64,000 nucleotides of DNA from CAZJUP01 sp964549275. Its GTDB lineage: Bacteria > Fidelibacterota > Marinisomatia > Marinisomatales > TCS55. This document shows, in pieces, positions 37,303 through 48,700 of the stretch. How positions within the stretch are numbered: the first letter of the stretch is position 1; every line of letters starts with the position of its first letter. Both the position numbers and the translations under genes were made by a program. The stretch spans positions 1 to 64,000 of the forward strand of contig CAZJUP010000010.1 of assembly GCA_964549275.1 (NCBI GenBank), read 5' to 3'. The notes below the pieces were generated by a model. The model was not told where the DNA came from, made no database searches, and saw only the letters and a program-made list of their open reading frames with translations.

Positions 37303-38642
37303 TATTTTTTTAGCAATCCCTCAACTATAGTTTCCATGGCCATTCCTCGAGACCCTTTGACCAAGATTTGATCCCCATCTTGGAGGATGGGTCGAAGAGC
37401 TGCCAATAAATCATCTTTGGATTCAAAGTGTTTGTGATACAAACTTTCATTCAAAGCTATATCGGTATAAAATGTTTCTTGACCAATCGTAAAAACGTGG
37501 GAGAGCTGTACATCAACACATTTTTCTCCCACTTTCTTGTGCTGATCGGCTGAACTTTCTCCCAATTCAAACATATCACCAAATACAAGTATTTTTTTCC
37601 CTGAACCTGTGAAGGCTTTTAAATAATCTACTGCTCCCAAGGTCGATTCTAAATTTGCATTATAGGTGTCGTCAATTACGGTGATACCATCTACCTGAGT
37701 TACTTGGCAGCGACCTTCAGGTGTTTTAAAGGAATTAACTTTTGCTTTAAGTGTTTTCCAATCCACTTCAAAAATCCTTGCCACTGTTGTTATGGCTATG
37801 ACATTTTTCGCGAAGGATAAGTTTTGGGTACCTGTTGGGATTTCTTCAGTATCTATGGTGAGCGTTATGGTTCCATCCTTTTCATGATGGATATCTGCGG
37901 GGAAATCGCAGTCAGGAGTTAATCCGTAGGAAATTGTTTTTCCGAGGGTTTTCATTTCAGCGACCCTAGGGTCGGCTTTGTTGATGAAAGCTATCCCATC
38001 AGAAAGGGAAAGGAAAAGCGCAGCTTTTGTTTCAGCCACAACCTCGATAGAACCAAATCCTTCCAAATGGGCAGGGGCAACATTGGTAATAAGACCATGT
38101 GTCGGTTCAGCAATGTGGCAGAGGACGGCAATATCTCCCGCATGATTTGCGCCCATCTCCAAAATTGAGCATTGATGTTTTTCTGTCAGCTGAAGTAAGG
38201 TGAGGGGAAGACCAATGGAAGTGTTGAAATTCCCCTCAGTGGCGTGTACTTCAAAGGTTTCGGATAGGACATGTTTCATTAATTCTTTTGTAGAGGTTTT
38301 ACCGTTGGAGCCTGTAATGCCAATAACAGGAATGTTAAATTGTTTTCGCCAGGCATTGGCAATTTCCCCTAGGGTCTTTACGGTATCATTGACGACCACT
38401 TGTTTTTCCTTGGCGTGGGAATGAAGATTTTCTACCAGGGCACAGGCAGCGCCCTTTTCAAATACCTTTGGTAAAAAGGAGTGACCATCTACACGTTCAC
38501 CCTTAATGGCTATATACAGATCTCCCTTTTTTACCTCTCGACTGTCAGTAGAAATTCCTTGGATGTCTATGTCCGGGCGTGTTCCTGTTATCTGTTCAAA
38601 CAGATTCAAAAAACCTTGAGGGTGAGGTAAATCAATTCTCAT
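37302..38642 (-). CDS. murF: UDP-MurNAc-tripeptide--D-alanyl-D-alanine ligase
   Basis: A Mur ligase of about 446 residues that adds D-Ala-D-Ala. Evidence is the [16 protein letters not shown]-domain, the ATP loop [13 protein letters not shown], the MurF-type [10 protein letters not shown] and the C-terminal [15 protein letters not shown] [14 protein letters not shown] and [11 protein letters not shown] at 38642 overlaps murE by 11 nt and gives the usual length; the longer frame from 38690 adds a hydrophobic stretch unlike MurF. No ddl gene for its substrate is in the cluster. Confidence 0.95.
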   Translation of the reverse strand: MRIDLPHPQGFLNLFEQITGTRPDIDIQGISTDSREVKKGDLYIAIKGERVDGHSFLPKVFEKGAACALVENLHSHAKEKQVVVNDTVKTLGEIANAWRKQFNIPVIGITGSNGKTSTKELMKHVLSETFEVHATEGNFNTSIGLPLTLLQLTEKHQCSILEMGANHAGDIAVLCHIAEPTHGLITNVAPAHLEGFGSIEVVAETKAALFLSLSDGIAFINKADPRVAEMKTLGKTISYGLTPDCDFPADIHHEKDGTITLTIDTEEIPTGTQNLSFAKNVIAITTVARIFEVDWKTLKAKVNSFKTPEGRCQVTQVDGITVIDDTYNANLESTLGAVDYLKAFTGSGKKILVFGDMFELGESSADQHKKVGEKCVDVQLSHVFTIGQETFYTDIALNESLYHKHFESKDDLLAALRPILQDGDQILVKGSRGMAMETIVEGLLKK

Positions 38643-40083
38643 AAATAAATCGCTCAATGGTATCACTATCGGAATAAGGAATTTTTTCACCTTGTATTTC
38701 TTGGTAGTTTTCCCGGCCCTTTCCTAAAACAACGATGAAATCACCCTCCTTCGCTTCTCCCATGGCTTGAATCAATGCCTGCTCTCTATCTTCGAAAACA
38801 GTGTACCGGTCGGTAGAAAACCCTGAAATGATATCTGCGTTAATATCAGAAATAACTTCATCTCTAGGATTATCCGGTGTGATAAAACATTGATCACCGA
38901 ATGCTTCAGCAATTTGAGCCATTATGGGCCGTTTTGTTGCATCCCTGTTTCCTCCACAACCGAAAATGACGGTTGATTTACCAAGTTCTTTATTCAGTGT
39001 GGAAAGGGTCCCTAAAACCTTTTTGTAGGCATCCGGCGTATGGGCATAATCCAAAACCACCTTTCCCCCTTTGGGCAATGAAAATACTTCCATTCTGCCA
39101 GGGATTGATTTGCAGTCCGAGAGTCCATTTTCGATGTGGTCTTCCGATATGCCCATCGAGACTGCAACAGCAGTGGCAGCTAAAATATTTTCTACATTGA
39201 ATAATCCAACCATCGAGGTTGAAACAGGTATCGTTTTCTCACCTGCTTGTATGGTGCCTTTTATTCCATTAATATCATGGGTAAACTCTGAAAAATAAAA
39301 ATCACTTTCATTATTCAGGGACAATGTCATGACAGGGGAAGTGCTTTCATTCACCATTTTTTTTCCGTAATCGTCATTTATATTTATTATTGCTGTGGCC
39401 GTAATGGGGAGGGATTTGAACAAATGGGCTTTTGCGTGAAAATAGTCGTCCATTGATAAATGATAATCCAAATGCTCTGGAGTCAAATTGGTAAATACAC
39501 CAATATTAAAATCTACATCTGAAGTTCTATGCTGATCTAAAGCATGGGAGGAGACTTCCATTACAACGTGGGTGATTCCCTGTCTCACAAATTCATCCAT
39601 GGTTTTATGAAGCGTTATTGGATCAAGTGTTGTCAAGGTTTTTCTATGGGGAAACCCTTCAGCAATAATTCCCAGCGTACCGAGTTGTGCAGATGAAATC
39701 CCTGCCCGTTTTAAGATGGATCTTACCATGGACGCCGTTGTTGTTTTTCCATTGGTACCTGTAATTCCAATAACCGTGAGTTGCCGTGTAGGGTGCCCAT
39801 AATAATTAGCCGCTGCATGAGAGGCGGCAATGCGGGGATTGGCTACTTTCACCTGAGGAACCGATAATTGACCTAAATCCCGCCCATTTGATATTACTGC
39901 GGCCGCTCCGCGTGCGATAGCCTCTGTTACGAAATCATGCCCATCGGCAGAATGCCCTCTAATTGCGATGAACAAATCTCCTTTATTTAGGGTATTTGTA
40001 TTCGTGCAAATACCTCCGATTTCTAATTCGGGTAATGCAGAAAAATCATGGGTTAATCCCGATAATATTTTTTTCAATTTCAT
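38632..40083 (-). CDS. murE: UDP-MurNAc-L-alanyl-D-glutamate--meso-diaminopimelate ligase
   Basis: A Mur ligase of about 483 residues that adds the third amino acid of the stem peptide. The ATP loop is [11 protein letters not shown], and the amino-acid specificity motif is DNPRDE. DNPR is the form found in enzymes using meso-diaminopimelate rather than L-lysine, so this organism should have Gram-negative-type peptidoglycan. ATG at 40083 comes 2 nt after the ftsI stop and gives the normal N-terminus; the longer frame from 40152 is ftsI sequence in another frame. Confidence 0.96.
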   Translation of the reverse strand: MKLKKILSGLTHDFSALPELEIGGICTNTNTLNKGDLFIAIRGHSADGHDFVTEAIARGAAAVISNGRDLGQLSVPQVKVANPRIAASHAAANYYGHPTRQLTVIGITGTNGKTTTASMVRSILKRAGISSAQLGTLGIIAEGFPHRKTLTTLDPITLHKTMDEFVRQGITHVVMEVSSHALDQHRTSDVDFNIGVFTNLTPEHLDYHLSMDDYFHAKAHLFKSLPITATAIININDDYGKKMVNESTSPVMTLSLNNESDFYFSEFTHDINGIKGTIQAGEKTIPVSTSMVGLFNVENILAATAVAVSMGISEDHIENGLSDCKSIPGRMEVFSLPKGGKVVLDYAHTPDAYKKVLGTLSTLNKELGKSTVIFGCGGNRDATKRPIMAQIAEAFGDQCFITPDNPRDEVISDINADIISGFSTDRYTVFEDREQALIQAMGEAKEGDFIVVLGKGRENYQEIQGEKIPYSDSDTIERFIYEN

Positions 40084-40085
40084 TC

Positions 40086-42068
40086 TTATTGTAGTCCCAT
40101 GGTGCATATAGATCCCGGAAGGCATTTTGTTCCCGGAACCGGGCTCTGCCATACAACGCGTCCGGAACCGCTGAACCGGACTCGCAGACCAGCAGAGGTT
40201 AAATAACTTTTAGCCTTTCGAATGCTCATACCTCTCACGTCCGGAACCAATGCAAATCCATCAGTATATTGAGAGTGATCCGTTCTTGCCACAGTGGATA
40301 GGGATTTTAGGTGGTTTGGTGCGTTGATAACCTGGGCGAAATGAAGTTCGGTTTGAGAATCTTTTTTCCTTCGATAACGAATGGAATCATCCATATTGAT
40401 TATCCGTTCCATGATGCGTCGAAAAACCGGCGTAGCCCCCAAACCACCCCAATGAAGACCGTATTGAGGTTCATCGAGAATAATCACTCCGACGATTTGA
40501 GGATCATCAGCAGGGAAAAACCCTGCAAAATTTGAAATATAATGCTGGTTGGAATAAGCCCCGTCTATAAATTTGTGTGCTGTGCCTGTTTTTCCGGCTA
40601 CTTTCCACCCAGGGATATTGGCTTGGGTTCCGGTGCCTGTTTCCACGACCTGAATGAGCATATTTTTAATTGTATCCATAACAGGTTTATCCGAAACTTT
40701 TCTGATGACTTCCGGCTTTTCAACATGGAGTACTGTGCCATCTTCTGAAATAATTTGATTGATAATACGCGGTTTCATTAAAAAACCACCATTGGCAATG
40801 GCAGAGTATGCGGAAGCCATTTGAAGGGCTGATACACCAACTTCATACCCAATAGCAACTTCAGCTAAGGATATGTCACTCCAGTCGGAGGGGCGCCTGA
40901 GAATACCGGTGGTTTCACCCGGGAAGCCCAGTCCGGTAAGGGTCCCAAAGCCATAATCTCTACCGAATTTGTATAATGTGTTTTTCCCCAGTTGTTGGGC
41001 TATTTTTATAGTTCCAACATTGCTGGAATGGGCAATGATTTGTGGAAAAGTTAATAATCCAAATTTCTCATGGTCTGTAATGGTTTTACCGGCAACGGTG
41101 AATTGACCGTCTTCACAGTAAAATTCATCAAAAAGTGAAACTGTTTTTGTAGCAACTGCGGCGGTTGCTGCCACAATTTTAAAGGTTGATCCGAGTTCGA
41201 ACTGGTCCGTAAAAACCCTGTTTTTATGGTACTCTAGTTTGGTTTCGCCCGGTGAATTGGGGTCAAAATCGGGTACGGATGCCATGGCCAATATCGCTCC
41301 TGTTTGGGGATCCATGAGAATACCTAATGCTCCTTTAGCTTTTGCTTCAGTCGCCCTTCGAGTCAATTCTTCCTGAAGAATAGATTGATATTCTAAATCA
41401 AGGGTCAATTGTATATTGGAACCATCTACAGGAGATTTTACGGGAAAACTGTTTTTTCTGTTGGCGCGGCCTCGTCCGTTTAATTGTTTAACCACCCAAC
41501 CGGGCGTCCCCTGCAAATATCGATTAAACTGGTTTTCAATTCCTGATAATCCTTTATTGTCGACGTCTGTATATCCAATGACTTGGGAAGCAATATGACC
41601 ATGGGGGTATGATCGTCGGGAATTTCGTTCAACAATCAGTCCTGCCGGTTGGTTTTCAAGCAATTGTTCTACTTTAGAACGACGAAGATTTCGCTCAAGA
41701 TAGACAAAATTTGATTTTGAATTCAGTTTATTTAAATAGTGTTCCGGATTCCGCCCTGTTGATTGACTGATTGTAGAAGAGAAATCTTTTTTATTCTTAA
41801 TTTTTGACGGATGTGCAGCTAAAGTGTAATGTATTATATTTCGTGTAAGTGGAATATTTTTTCTATCGAATATATTTCCACGGACATATGGAAGGGATTC
41901 CTGTTTTTTCCCCTGTTGAAATCCTTTTTCCCTGTAGATTTCACTATCCAAAACCATGATTTGGAATAAACGGACTGATAATCCTGTCCATCCAAAGATG
42001 ATGCAACAGGATAAAACGGTAACCCTGGCCCGAAATTTTAAATATGTTTTAGTCAAGATTTTCAGCAA
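40086..42068 (-). CDS. ftsI: Septal penicillin-binding protein FtsI (PBP3) with C-terminal PASTA domain
   Basis: A 660-residue class B transpeptidase that cross-links septal peptidoglycan. One membrane helix near the N-terminus, a dimerisation/pedestal domain, then the transpeptidase motifs STFK (in [12 protein letters not shown]), SSN (in AHSSNVGT) and KTG (in AGKTGTAHK). A single PASTA domain ([16 protein letters not shown]) closes the protein, a form shared with Firmicutes and Bacteroidota enzymes more than with E. coli. The start is a TTG at 42068 overlapping ftsL by 20 nt; another TTG at 42056 is possible. Confidence 0.95.
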   Translation of the reverse strand: MLKILTKTYLKFRARVTVLSCCIIFGWTGLSVRLFQIMVLDSEIYREKGFQQGKKQESLPYVRGNIFDRKNIPLTRNIIHYTLAAHPSKIKNKKDFSSTISQSTGRNPEHYLNKLNSKSNFVYLERNLRRSKVEQLLENQPAGLIVERNSRRSYPHGHIASQVIGYTDVDNKGLSGIENQFNRYLQGTPGWVVKQLNGRGRANRKNSFPVKSPVDGSNIQLTLDLEYQSILQEELTRRATEAKAKGALGILMDPQTGAILAMASVPDFDPNSPGETKLEYHKNRVFTDQFELGSTFKIVAATAAVATKTVSLFDEFYCEDGQFTVAGKTITDHEKFGLLTFPQIIAHSSNVGTIKIAQQLGKNTLYKFGRDYGFGTLTGLGFPGETTGILRRPSDWSDISLAEVAIGYEVGVSALQMASAYSAIANGGFLMKPRIINQIISEDGTVLHVEKPEVIRKVSDKPVMDTIKNMLIQVVETGTGTQANIPGWKVAGKTGTAHKFIDGAYSNQHYISNFAGFFPADDPQIVGVIILDEPQYGLHWGGLGATPVFRRIMERIINMDDSIRYRRKKDSQTELHFAQVINAPNHLKSLSTVARTDHSQYTDGFALVPDVRGMSIRKAKSYLTSAGLRVRFSGSGRVVWQSPVPGTKCLPGSICTMGLQ

Positions 42069-42387
42069 TCATTTTTGGATCGATATAAATCACCAGTGTC
42101 TCTGGTTTGGCAATAACCATACCCAATTCTTTTTTCGCTACTGAAGTGAGTCGATCAACCCGCTCCAATGCAGCAATGTCCATTTTTAACTCATTAATGG
42201 CATTATTGAGTTCTGAAGCCACTTGAGATTGGACTTCAATTGCCATTAATGTTTCATCGACTTCTGTATAAACCCAGAGGTATATAATAAGTCCTGCTAT
42301 AGAACAAATAGTTGTAGTGAAGAATAGTAATGTCTGAATAAACTCCCGTTGTTTTTTTGTTCGACGCTTAAATCTTTTTTTTGCCAT
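42049..42387 (-). CDS. ftsL: FtsL-like cell division protein
   Basis: A 112-residue bitopic protein: basic tail, one membrane helix (about 17-40) and a periplasmic coiled coil (about 45-85) ending in KKELGMVIAKPE. Sequence conservation is low, as is usual for FtsL, but size, topology and position between rsmH and ftsI identify it. FtsL forms a complex with FtsQ and FtsB that activates FtsW-FtsI. Its start overlaps the rsmH stop by 1 nt (TAATG). Confidence 0.87.
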   Translation of the reverse strand: MAKKRFKRRTKKQREFIQTLLFFTTTICSIAGLIIYLWVYTEVDETLMAIEVQSQVASELNNAINELKMDIAALERVDRLTSVAKKELGMVIAKPETLVIYIDPKMIAENLD

Positions 42388-43286
42388 TAGCCACTCCTTT
42401 CGGCAACTCGAAGCTTTGCACTACGAGATCGGCGATTTTGGGATTGCTCAAGTTCGGTGGGGACTAAAGGTTTTTTAGTCAAGATTTTTAACTGGCCTTC
42501 CAACTTTAATCGTTTAAATGTGTGTTTCACCAGGCGATCTTCCAGTGAATGGTAAGACAGGATAACCATGCGCCCTTCAGGAGATAAAAAATGCACAAAT
42601 AAACTTAAAAAATGTGTGAGTTTTTCTAATTCTTCGTTTACAGCAATACGCAGTGCTTGGAAAATTCTGGCAAATACACGGTTTCGGTGATTTGGGGAGG
42701 TACATCTGCGGATGGCTTCTTTTAAATCGGAAACGGTTTCCATTCGTGGAGCCCTTTTGATATATTTGGCGATCCTTTCCGAATGTATTTCCTCACCATA
42801 TTCCCGAAAAAGTGTTGATAATATTTTTTCATCTGATTGTTGTATAAGCTCTGCAGCACTTTTACCCACTACTGGATTAAATCGCATATCCAGTCTGCCT
42901 TCCGACTGAAATGCAAATCCACGAGTTGGAGATTCCAATTGCATAGAAGACAAACCCAAGTCCAAAAGCATACCGTTCACTTTTGCAATCCCCAATTGCT
43001 CCAGTACTTCTGAGAAGGAATCGTAAGATTGGTTATGGAGAGAGAAAGGACGTTCAGAGGCACTGAATGCTTGGTAGCATAGTTCAAGTGCCTCCGCATC
43101 CCGATCAAATCCAATCAGCTTTCCGTTGGATGAAAGCTGATTCAGGATAGGTGTGGCGTGCCCTCCGGCTCCGATGGTTCCATCCATATAAATCCCATCT
43201 GGCCGTATCTTTAAAAATTCTAAAACTTCTGACAACATTACAGGAACATGACGAGGGTTGGATTCCTGTAGCGTGCCTGGAGTCAT
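42387..43286 (-). CDS. rsmH: 16S rRNA (cytosine(1402)-N4)-methyltransferase
   Basis: A 299-residue SAM-dependent methyltransferase modifying C1402 in the ribosomal P site. Motifs: HVPVMLSEVLEFL at the N-terminus, the SAM loop DGTIGAGGHA, LLDLGLSSMQLE and the C-terminal SYHSLEDRLVKH plus NRRSRSAKLR. The start overlaps the mraZ stop as TAATG. It is also known as MraW. Confidence 0.97.
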   Translation of the reverse strand: MTPGTLQESNPRHVPVMLSEVLEFLKIRPDGIYMDGTIGAGGHATPILNQLSSNGKLIGFDRDAEALELCYQAFSASERPFSLHNQSYDSFSEVLEQLGIAKVNGMLLDLGLSSMQLESPTRGFAFQSEGRLDMRFNPVVGKSAAELIQQSDEKILSTLFREYGEEIHSERIAKYIKRAPRMETVSDLKEAIRRCTSPNHRNRVFARIFQALRIAVNEELEKLTHFLSLFVHFLSPEGRMVILSYHSLEDRLVKHTFKRLKLEGQLKILTKKPLVPTELEQSQNRRSRSAKLRVAERSG

Positions 43287-43750
43287 TAAAGTGTGATTTT
43301 ATTTGCCAATTCATCAAATGCGTTTGCGTCAATTTCTTTTGTTTCACGTTCGACTTTTTCAAGGACAGACGGATTCCATATTTCAATTTTGTTAACCATC
43401 CCTATGATGAGAATTTCTTTATCCAGTTGCCCGTGCTCTATAAGATAGGGGGTAATAGGTATTCGGCCTTGCTTGTCATAAGTGACCGTAGAGGCGTATC
43501 GAACAGTAGAACGCACAAATGTTCGGTTAATTGCAGAAAGAGAGGAAAGCTGTTTTAATTCGTCTTCAATAGATTTCCATTCCACGGCAGGGTATACCCA
43601 AATGCAAGGATCCAGCCCTCGAGTGATGACAAAAGATTGCTCATTATCCGCTGAAAGTACCTGACGGAACTTTGCCGGAATATTGACCCGTCCTTTAGAA
43701 TCGATGGAGTATAGAAACTCCCCAGTGAATGTATTTTGATTAACTGTCAT
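43286..43750 (-). CDS. mraZ: Transcriptional regulator MraZ
   Basis: A 154-residue protein of the AbrB-like fold, with two SpoVT/AbrB-type repeats; the DNA-contacting DSKGRVNIPAKFR (about 17-29) and DKQGRIPITPYL (about 96-107) are clear. In bacteria studied so far MraZ represses its own dcw operon by binding GTGGG-type direct repeats. Three such repeats lie directly upstream of this start codon (43774-43810, minus strand). It is the first gene of the cluster. Confidence 0.96.
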   Translation of the reverse strand: MTVNQNTFTGEFLYSIDSKGRVNIPAKFRQVLSADNEQSFVITRGLDPCIWVYPAVEWKSIEDELKQLSSLSAINRTFVRSTVRYASTVTYDKQGRIPITPYLIEHGQLDKEILIIGMVNKIEIWNPSVLEKVERETKEIDANAFDELANKITL

Positions 43751-43773
43751 GCCCTGAATTATAAGGGAATATT

Positions 43774-43819
43774 ACCCACAACTACCCACAATGTATTATT
43801 TCATACCCACTGGTGTCAA
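43774..43819 (-). promoter_or_regulatory. mraZ (dcw) promoter with MraZ-box operator
   Basis: On the minus strand TTGACA (43819-43814) and TACATT (43795-43790) are 18 nt apart, a plausible sigma-70 promoter. Three perfect GTGGGT boxes are overlaid on it: 43810-43805 within the spacer, then 43789-43784 and 43779-43774 downstream of the -10 box. The steps are 21 and 10 bp, so all three face the same side of the helix, as known for MraZ operators. A weaker GTGGGA sits upstream at 43851-43846. This supports repression of the dcw cluster by its first product. Confidence 0.85.
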
Positions 43820-43894
43820 TAATTATTTACAAAAAATTGTACGTCTCCCACAGAAGATAGGGAGTTGATTTAATTTTTTACTTTAAGGTAGGGG

Positions 43895-44707
43895 TCAGGA
43901 TTTAGGAATAAATCGCCGAATCGTGATTGTTTTCGGGTCGACAAAAACAGTAACGCGAACAGGATGATTTGAACCATCTACGTTTTTGACGTTGTTACCG
44001 TTTATATATAGTTTTAGTCCATTTGTGTGATTGAACAGGAGATCAATTTTTTCTGAGAACCCGTGTAAACGGTTATCTCCTGCTGGAAGCACTTGCTCTT
44101 TTATGGATGCGGTATCCATTTCCACCCGATACCAGGCTCGCTGAGTGGCCACGACTTTTATATTTAATGGAAGTTGGGTATCATACTGTTCAGTTACATT
44201 TGTAAGTAAATCATAGTCATTGGTCAGTTGAATTTCACTGATACCTTCTTCTTCTAAGGTATAATTTGTATATAATTCTTCGGGGACCTGATTTTTAGCG
44301 TTGATTGTCCGAATAATATAAATGGCAAAAATAGCCAGAAGGACCATTCCAATACCCTTTAGGACGTCAGACCTGATTTTTAACGGTGATCGTTGTGCCT
44401 GAAGAACAGGTTTATTTTTGTCGATAAAAGGTGTAGGTTTTTCTTCAGAAGCGCTTGTCTTTTGTTTCTTGGGTTCCTGACCTAATGACAATTCCATTTC
44501 AGATAAGGCTTCGTTCGGATCTCCGCCTATTTCCAGCACATAAGCTCTGAGAAATAATCTGACATAAGTTTTTGGCAGGATATCCAACTGGCCATTTTCG
44601 ATGGCTTTCAGGTAGTCGAGATTAATTTTTGTTCTGTTATGAATCTCTTCAAGCTCGATTCCTTGGGATTCGCGTTTGGCTTTCAAGTTTTTAAAAAAGT
44701 CGCTCAT
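43895..44707 (-). CDS. RodZ-like helix-turn-helix membrane protein
   Basis: About 270 residues. An N-terminal Xre-type HTH domain (FFKNLKAKRESQGIELEEI, then IENGQLDILP) is followed by a linker, one membrane helix near 110-130 (GMVLLAIFAIYII) and a C-terminal beta-rich DUF4115-like domain (NIKVVATQRAWYRVEMD). This is the RodZ architecture, a cytoskeletal link to MreB in cell-shape control. Two ATGs are possible (44716 or 44707). It lies upstream of the dcw promoter and downstream of maf and a small lipoprotein on the same strand. Confidence 0.85.
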   Translation of the reverse strand: MSDFFKNLKAKRESQGIELEEIHNRTKINLDYLKAIENGQLDILPKTYVRLFLRAYVLEIGGDPNEALSEMELSLGQEPKKQKTSASEEKPTPFIDKNKPVLQAQRSPLKIRSDVLKGIGMVLLAIFAIYIIRTINAKNQVPEELYTNYTLEEEGISEIQLTNDYDLLTNVTEQYDTQLPLNIKVVATQRAWYRVEMDTASIKEQVLPAGDNRLHGFSEKIDLLFNHTNGLKLYINGNNVKNVDGSNHPVRVTVFVDPKTITIRRFIPKS

Positions 44708-44783
44708 AGTCATCAAATTCCTGCTTAGAAATTAAGAGGGCTAAATGCCTACCAAAACCTTTTTCTGATTAATATGGAAAATT

Positions 44784-45143
44784 TTACCCGGGAGTATTCC
44801 ATTTTAATTTGTACTCTATGGCTATGTAGTCGCTGTGTGAGTTTAGGTTTAAAAATACGGCTTCATCGGTGGATTTTTCTCCTGGGAAAATTGGTTCACC
44901 ACCCTTAAAGTAAGCAATTGCGGCATCAAGGATTGAATTATTGCTTTTAGCGATAATTTCACAGGATACATTAAATCCCTCAACTTTTCCGGTATTTTTT
45001 ATGGTGACAAAAAGGGCAGGGGAACCATAATTTTTGATTGTTTGAAGTGTGTCCACAACTGCAAACTCAGGATATTTCTCTTCAACTGTGTTGCACCCAT
45101 ATAAAAGAATTAAACATAAAATTCTAAAAAGGAAACGGCCCAT
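44784..45143 (-). CDS. Small lipoprotein with FxLYD-like domain, function unknown
   Basis: A 119-residue predicted lipoprotein. The signal ends with a lipobox (ILLYGC, Cys17). The mature part is a single beta-sandwich-like domain with the pattern LFVTIKNTGKVEGFNVSCEI, resembling FxLYD or DUF-type domains that bind ligands in envelope lipoproteins. I cannot assign a function. It overlaps the maf stop by 1 nt, so it is probably co-translated with maf and porU upstream. Confidence 0.7.
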   Translation of the reverse strand: MGRFLFRILCLILLYGCNTVEEKYPEFAVVDTLQTIKNYGSPALFVTIKNTGKVEGFNVSCEIIAKSNNSILDAAIAYFKGGEPIFPGEKSTDEAVFLNLNSHSDYIAIEYKLKWNTPG

Positions 45144-45730
45144 TAATCTCTACCATTCAAACATTGATATCGGGTATAAAAAGCTGATAAGGGGAAACCC
45201 ATGACGTTATAAAAGCACCCATTTACTTTCTTAACACAAACAGAAAACCAATCTTGAATGCCGTAGCTACCTGCTTTATCAAATGGTTTATAAGTATTAA
45301 TATAATAAGATATAATAGAATCACTTAATGTGTTAAATGTAACATCTGTTTTTTCAAAAAATGTTTCAGAATATCTTTGGTTTACCCATTGTAGAGACAC
45401 GCCTGTTGTAACTGAATGGGTTTGTCCGGACAACTGTTTCAGCATCCATCTGCTTTCTGCTTTGCTTTTAGGTTTTCCTAATATATGATTATCAAACACC
45501 ACAACAGTATCTGCACCGATGACTAAACTCTTCGGGAATTTTTTGGCAATGGTTTTGGCTTTTAATTGTGCATAATGTTGAACGAATTCTTTTGGTGGAA
45601 GATCGAGTGAAAAATCTTCATGCACATTGCTGGGAATCACTTGAAAAGATAAATCAATTTGTTCCAGAAGTATCTGTCTTCTAGGAGATTCTGAAGCAAG
45701 AATAATGGGGATTTGTTGTTGGCTCATCAT
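45143..45730 (-). CDS. maf: Maf-family nucleotide pyrophosphatase
   Basis: A 195-residue house-cleaning pyrophosphatase acting on non-canonical or pyrimidine nucleotides such as dTTP and UTP; the family has been linked to septum formation. The N-terminal ILASESPRRQILL, the catalytic GADTVVV and the C-terminal DKAGSYGIQ are standard. It overlaps porU by 4 nt (ATGA) and the downstream lipoprotein by 1 nt. Confidence 0.95.
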   Translation of the reverse strand: MMSQQQIPIILASESPRRQILLEQIDLSFQVIPSNVHEDFSLDLPPKEFVQHYAQLKAKTIAKKFPKSLVIGADTVVVFDNHILGKPKSKAESRWMLKQLSGQTHSVTTGVSLQWVNQRYSETFFEKTDVTFNTLSDSIISYYINTYKPFDKAGSYGIQDWFSVCVKKVNGCFYNVMGFPLSAFYTRYQCLNGRD

Positions 45731-48700
45731 CGGAATTTAGCTAACCGTCCAATTGCAGACACGGATTGATCATGATTTTTTGCCCGGATACGATAGAGGT
45801 ATACTCCATTCGCCAGAGGATTCCCATACGCATCCCTTCCGTCCCAATCCAAGGCATGGTACCCCATGGATAAAAGAACAGGATAGAGGGTTTTAATCCG
45901 TCTGCCTCCAAGAGTATAAATGTCAACGGATACTTCAGCCGAAGATGTTAATTCAAATGTGAATTGCGTTTGTTCTTCAAAGGGATTTGGAAAGTTCAAT
46001 ACATGGAGCAAAGTCAATTTATTTCTAAGAAGTCGTGATAGTAAAATTTCCTGTTCCGATGGATTGTTTGCATTATCCCAAGCCTGAACTTTCAGAGAAA
46101 TTTTTTCCAAATCGTTTGGTAGGGGATAAGAAATTATTCCAGTTGTTAAACTATTTAAATCATAAACGAATCGCCCGGAAAGAAATTCAGTTTCTTTGCT
46201 AGTATGATTTTTTAAATAGAGTTCATGTCCCGTTTCACCAGAAATATTAATCCCCAATGGATCTGATAATCGAATCACAAGTGTTTCGTCTGGATTTAGA
46301 TGGTCTCCTGAACGAAGAATGCGTTTTAAGTCTGTTTCAAATGTAATGATTGGACCTTCTGTATCTGTCGACGGTGGCCCTAATAAAAGAGTAATGTTAC
46401 CGACGCCACCAATAGCTTCAGATTCATTACTATTTAGGATAAAACGAATATTTGAAGGGTTTGGAGAGTACGTTATATCTTTAGGAACTCGAAACTCAGA
46501 TGCAAAGGCTCCTTCTTCGAATGAAAAACGACCTCTGAATAAAACAGGACCGTTTTGTTCATAGGAAATTTCTTGAGTCGTGGATAGAAAATTAAATTCT
46601 TTCGAAACAGTTTTGCTGCCGTCCTGAAGGGTAATAATCCCCTCACCATTTGATAGGGGATGGGAACCAGACACCGTTCCAATTTCAAGAGTTTTTAGCG
46701 AATCGGATGAAACAACAGCATCTGTGATTAATTTATCTGGAATTGGAACAGGCATTCCTGGATCACCAAACAGATGAAAAAGTTCACCATCCGTTCCCCC
46801 TGTTTTTACTGATTGTAAAACTGTCCCTACCGTCCCTGATGTTAACCCACCGTCGGGGAAAAATGATTTAAATATTCGTTCCAGGTACATAATATTGCTG
46901 GAAACAGTGATGCCTCGTGTTGTGGATATTATTGCAGATGCTCCGTCCATGGGAATGCGAATCAACTCTTCAGCAAATGATTCCTCACCCAACTGATCGA
47001 AATGACCCCAATTGCAAGTACCGGCAATCCAAATTGGGAGCTTCATTTCAGCTTTTAAGGCCTGGGCATCATTTCGATCCTCGTTGATATACAATAATTT
47101 TTCTTGAGCCCATTGTTTGGGATTACCGTGGCCAATATAATTAATGAGAACGGTTCCTTCAGAAACTGATTGAAATAATGCTTTTGTTGCTTCCGGTTTG
47201 GTTACACCAAACATTGTTCCATCACTCACCTCCGGGTATTCAACCATATACAGTTTATTGACTTCCATAAATGGAGGGATAATTCGGTTTAATCGTTCAG
47301 AATTAGCTGTGTGGCTTTTACCAGTAGGCAGTTCGTACAATTCTCTTTCTGGCCTGGCCGGGTCGTCTGCAACCAGTGTTACCCGCTGCTTCCAGGCTCC
47401 GGGAGGGCGATGTGATTCGAATTCAATAATTTTTTCAACAAAATTATCCACTTCTTCTACAGTTTTTGCCGGGTATCTGCCTAGAGCAATTTCTGGAATA
47501 AAACCGTTAAAAGAAGCCAATCGGTCGTCTGTAGCATGAGAATACAGTATACCCACTTCAATGGTTGGCAATATATTTTGTGACTGTCCTGTAATATTTC
47601 GATAATCATAATCTGTATCCCCCAGTAAAAAGGCGCAATAAGGGCGTGGTTCCATCCAGTATTCTTGTGTCCATTGAAGAAAATGGCGGATGGCCATGGG
47701 GTCTGGATTTCCGCCAGAAAATTCATCGTATATGGATTCTAAGGGAATAAACCGTGAATTGCCCCGGTGCTCTACAAGGGGGGAAGAAGAATTTTTAAAT
47801 ATATCAGGGCCAATGATGAGGTGGGATACGCCCGGGTCTGAATTTCTTAACACATTAAATTGTTTATTTCCCATAATCGTTAAGGATGAAACCTCTGAGA
47901 TAACAGTTGAATTAAAGACAGAAAAATGAGCCAGATTATCCTCGGGAAGTTGAACGGTGGATCGGGTTTGGTCTTCTAGAGATGAAGTTGGAATTTTCTG
48001 CGGATTCCCAGGCTCCGAAATATCCCAGATTTCACTTTCACTTCCTTCAATAATAAATGTGGCGATATGACCTTTAATTGGAGCGACAAATGTAAAATCA
48101 CCCTGGTCTGTTGTTAATTTCCTTCCATAAGTCAGGTCGAGATAATCGAAATAGGGTGTTGAATTGGGATTCGAGGAAGTGTTGGAAAATTCAAATGAAT
48201 TTGTTCCATTTGATATTGAATTTTCTGATACTGTAAAAGAAGCGGATTTTTGACCCAGGTTTGCCCAGCTTAAAGTTGCGAGTTGCAAATTTTCAAATTT
48301 AACTGAGACCTGGTGTTGGGTATTTCCATATCGCGTTTCCACCGCTTCTCCACCGAGGAATCCAATTTTTCCATTGGCTTGAACCGTAGGAACAGGGTGG
48401 GGTAACTCAATATCCTTTATAAGTGTTCCATTGGTATTTATGGAGACATCAGCCCATCCCAAACCAGATTCAAAAGGGTTTATTTTATCTACCTCAAGAT
48501 GAACAGCCGAAAGACCGTATTCTAGTGTTAATAATTCCGGGGTTACCTCTGGTGAGGTTTGGACTCTTTTTCCTCTTAGTGCGGAATCTTCAGGAATAAA
48601 AAGCCAATAGGTATTTTCAGTAAAATATAGATTTTGATGCCAGGAGAAATTTTCACCGTTTATATCAAATCCACTTGGCCCCCGGCCCCAAAATCGTATC

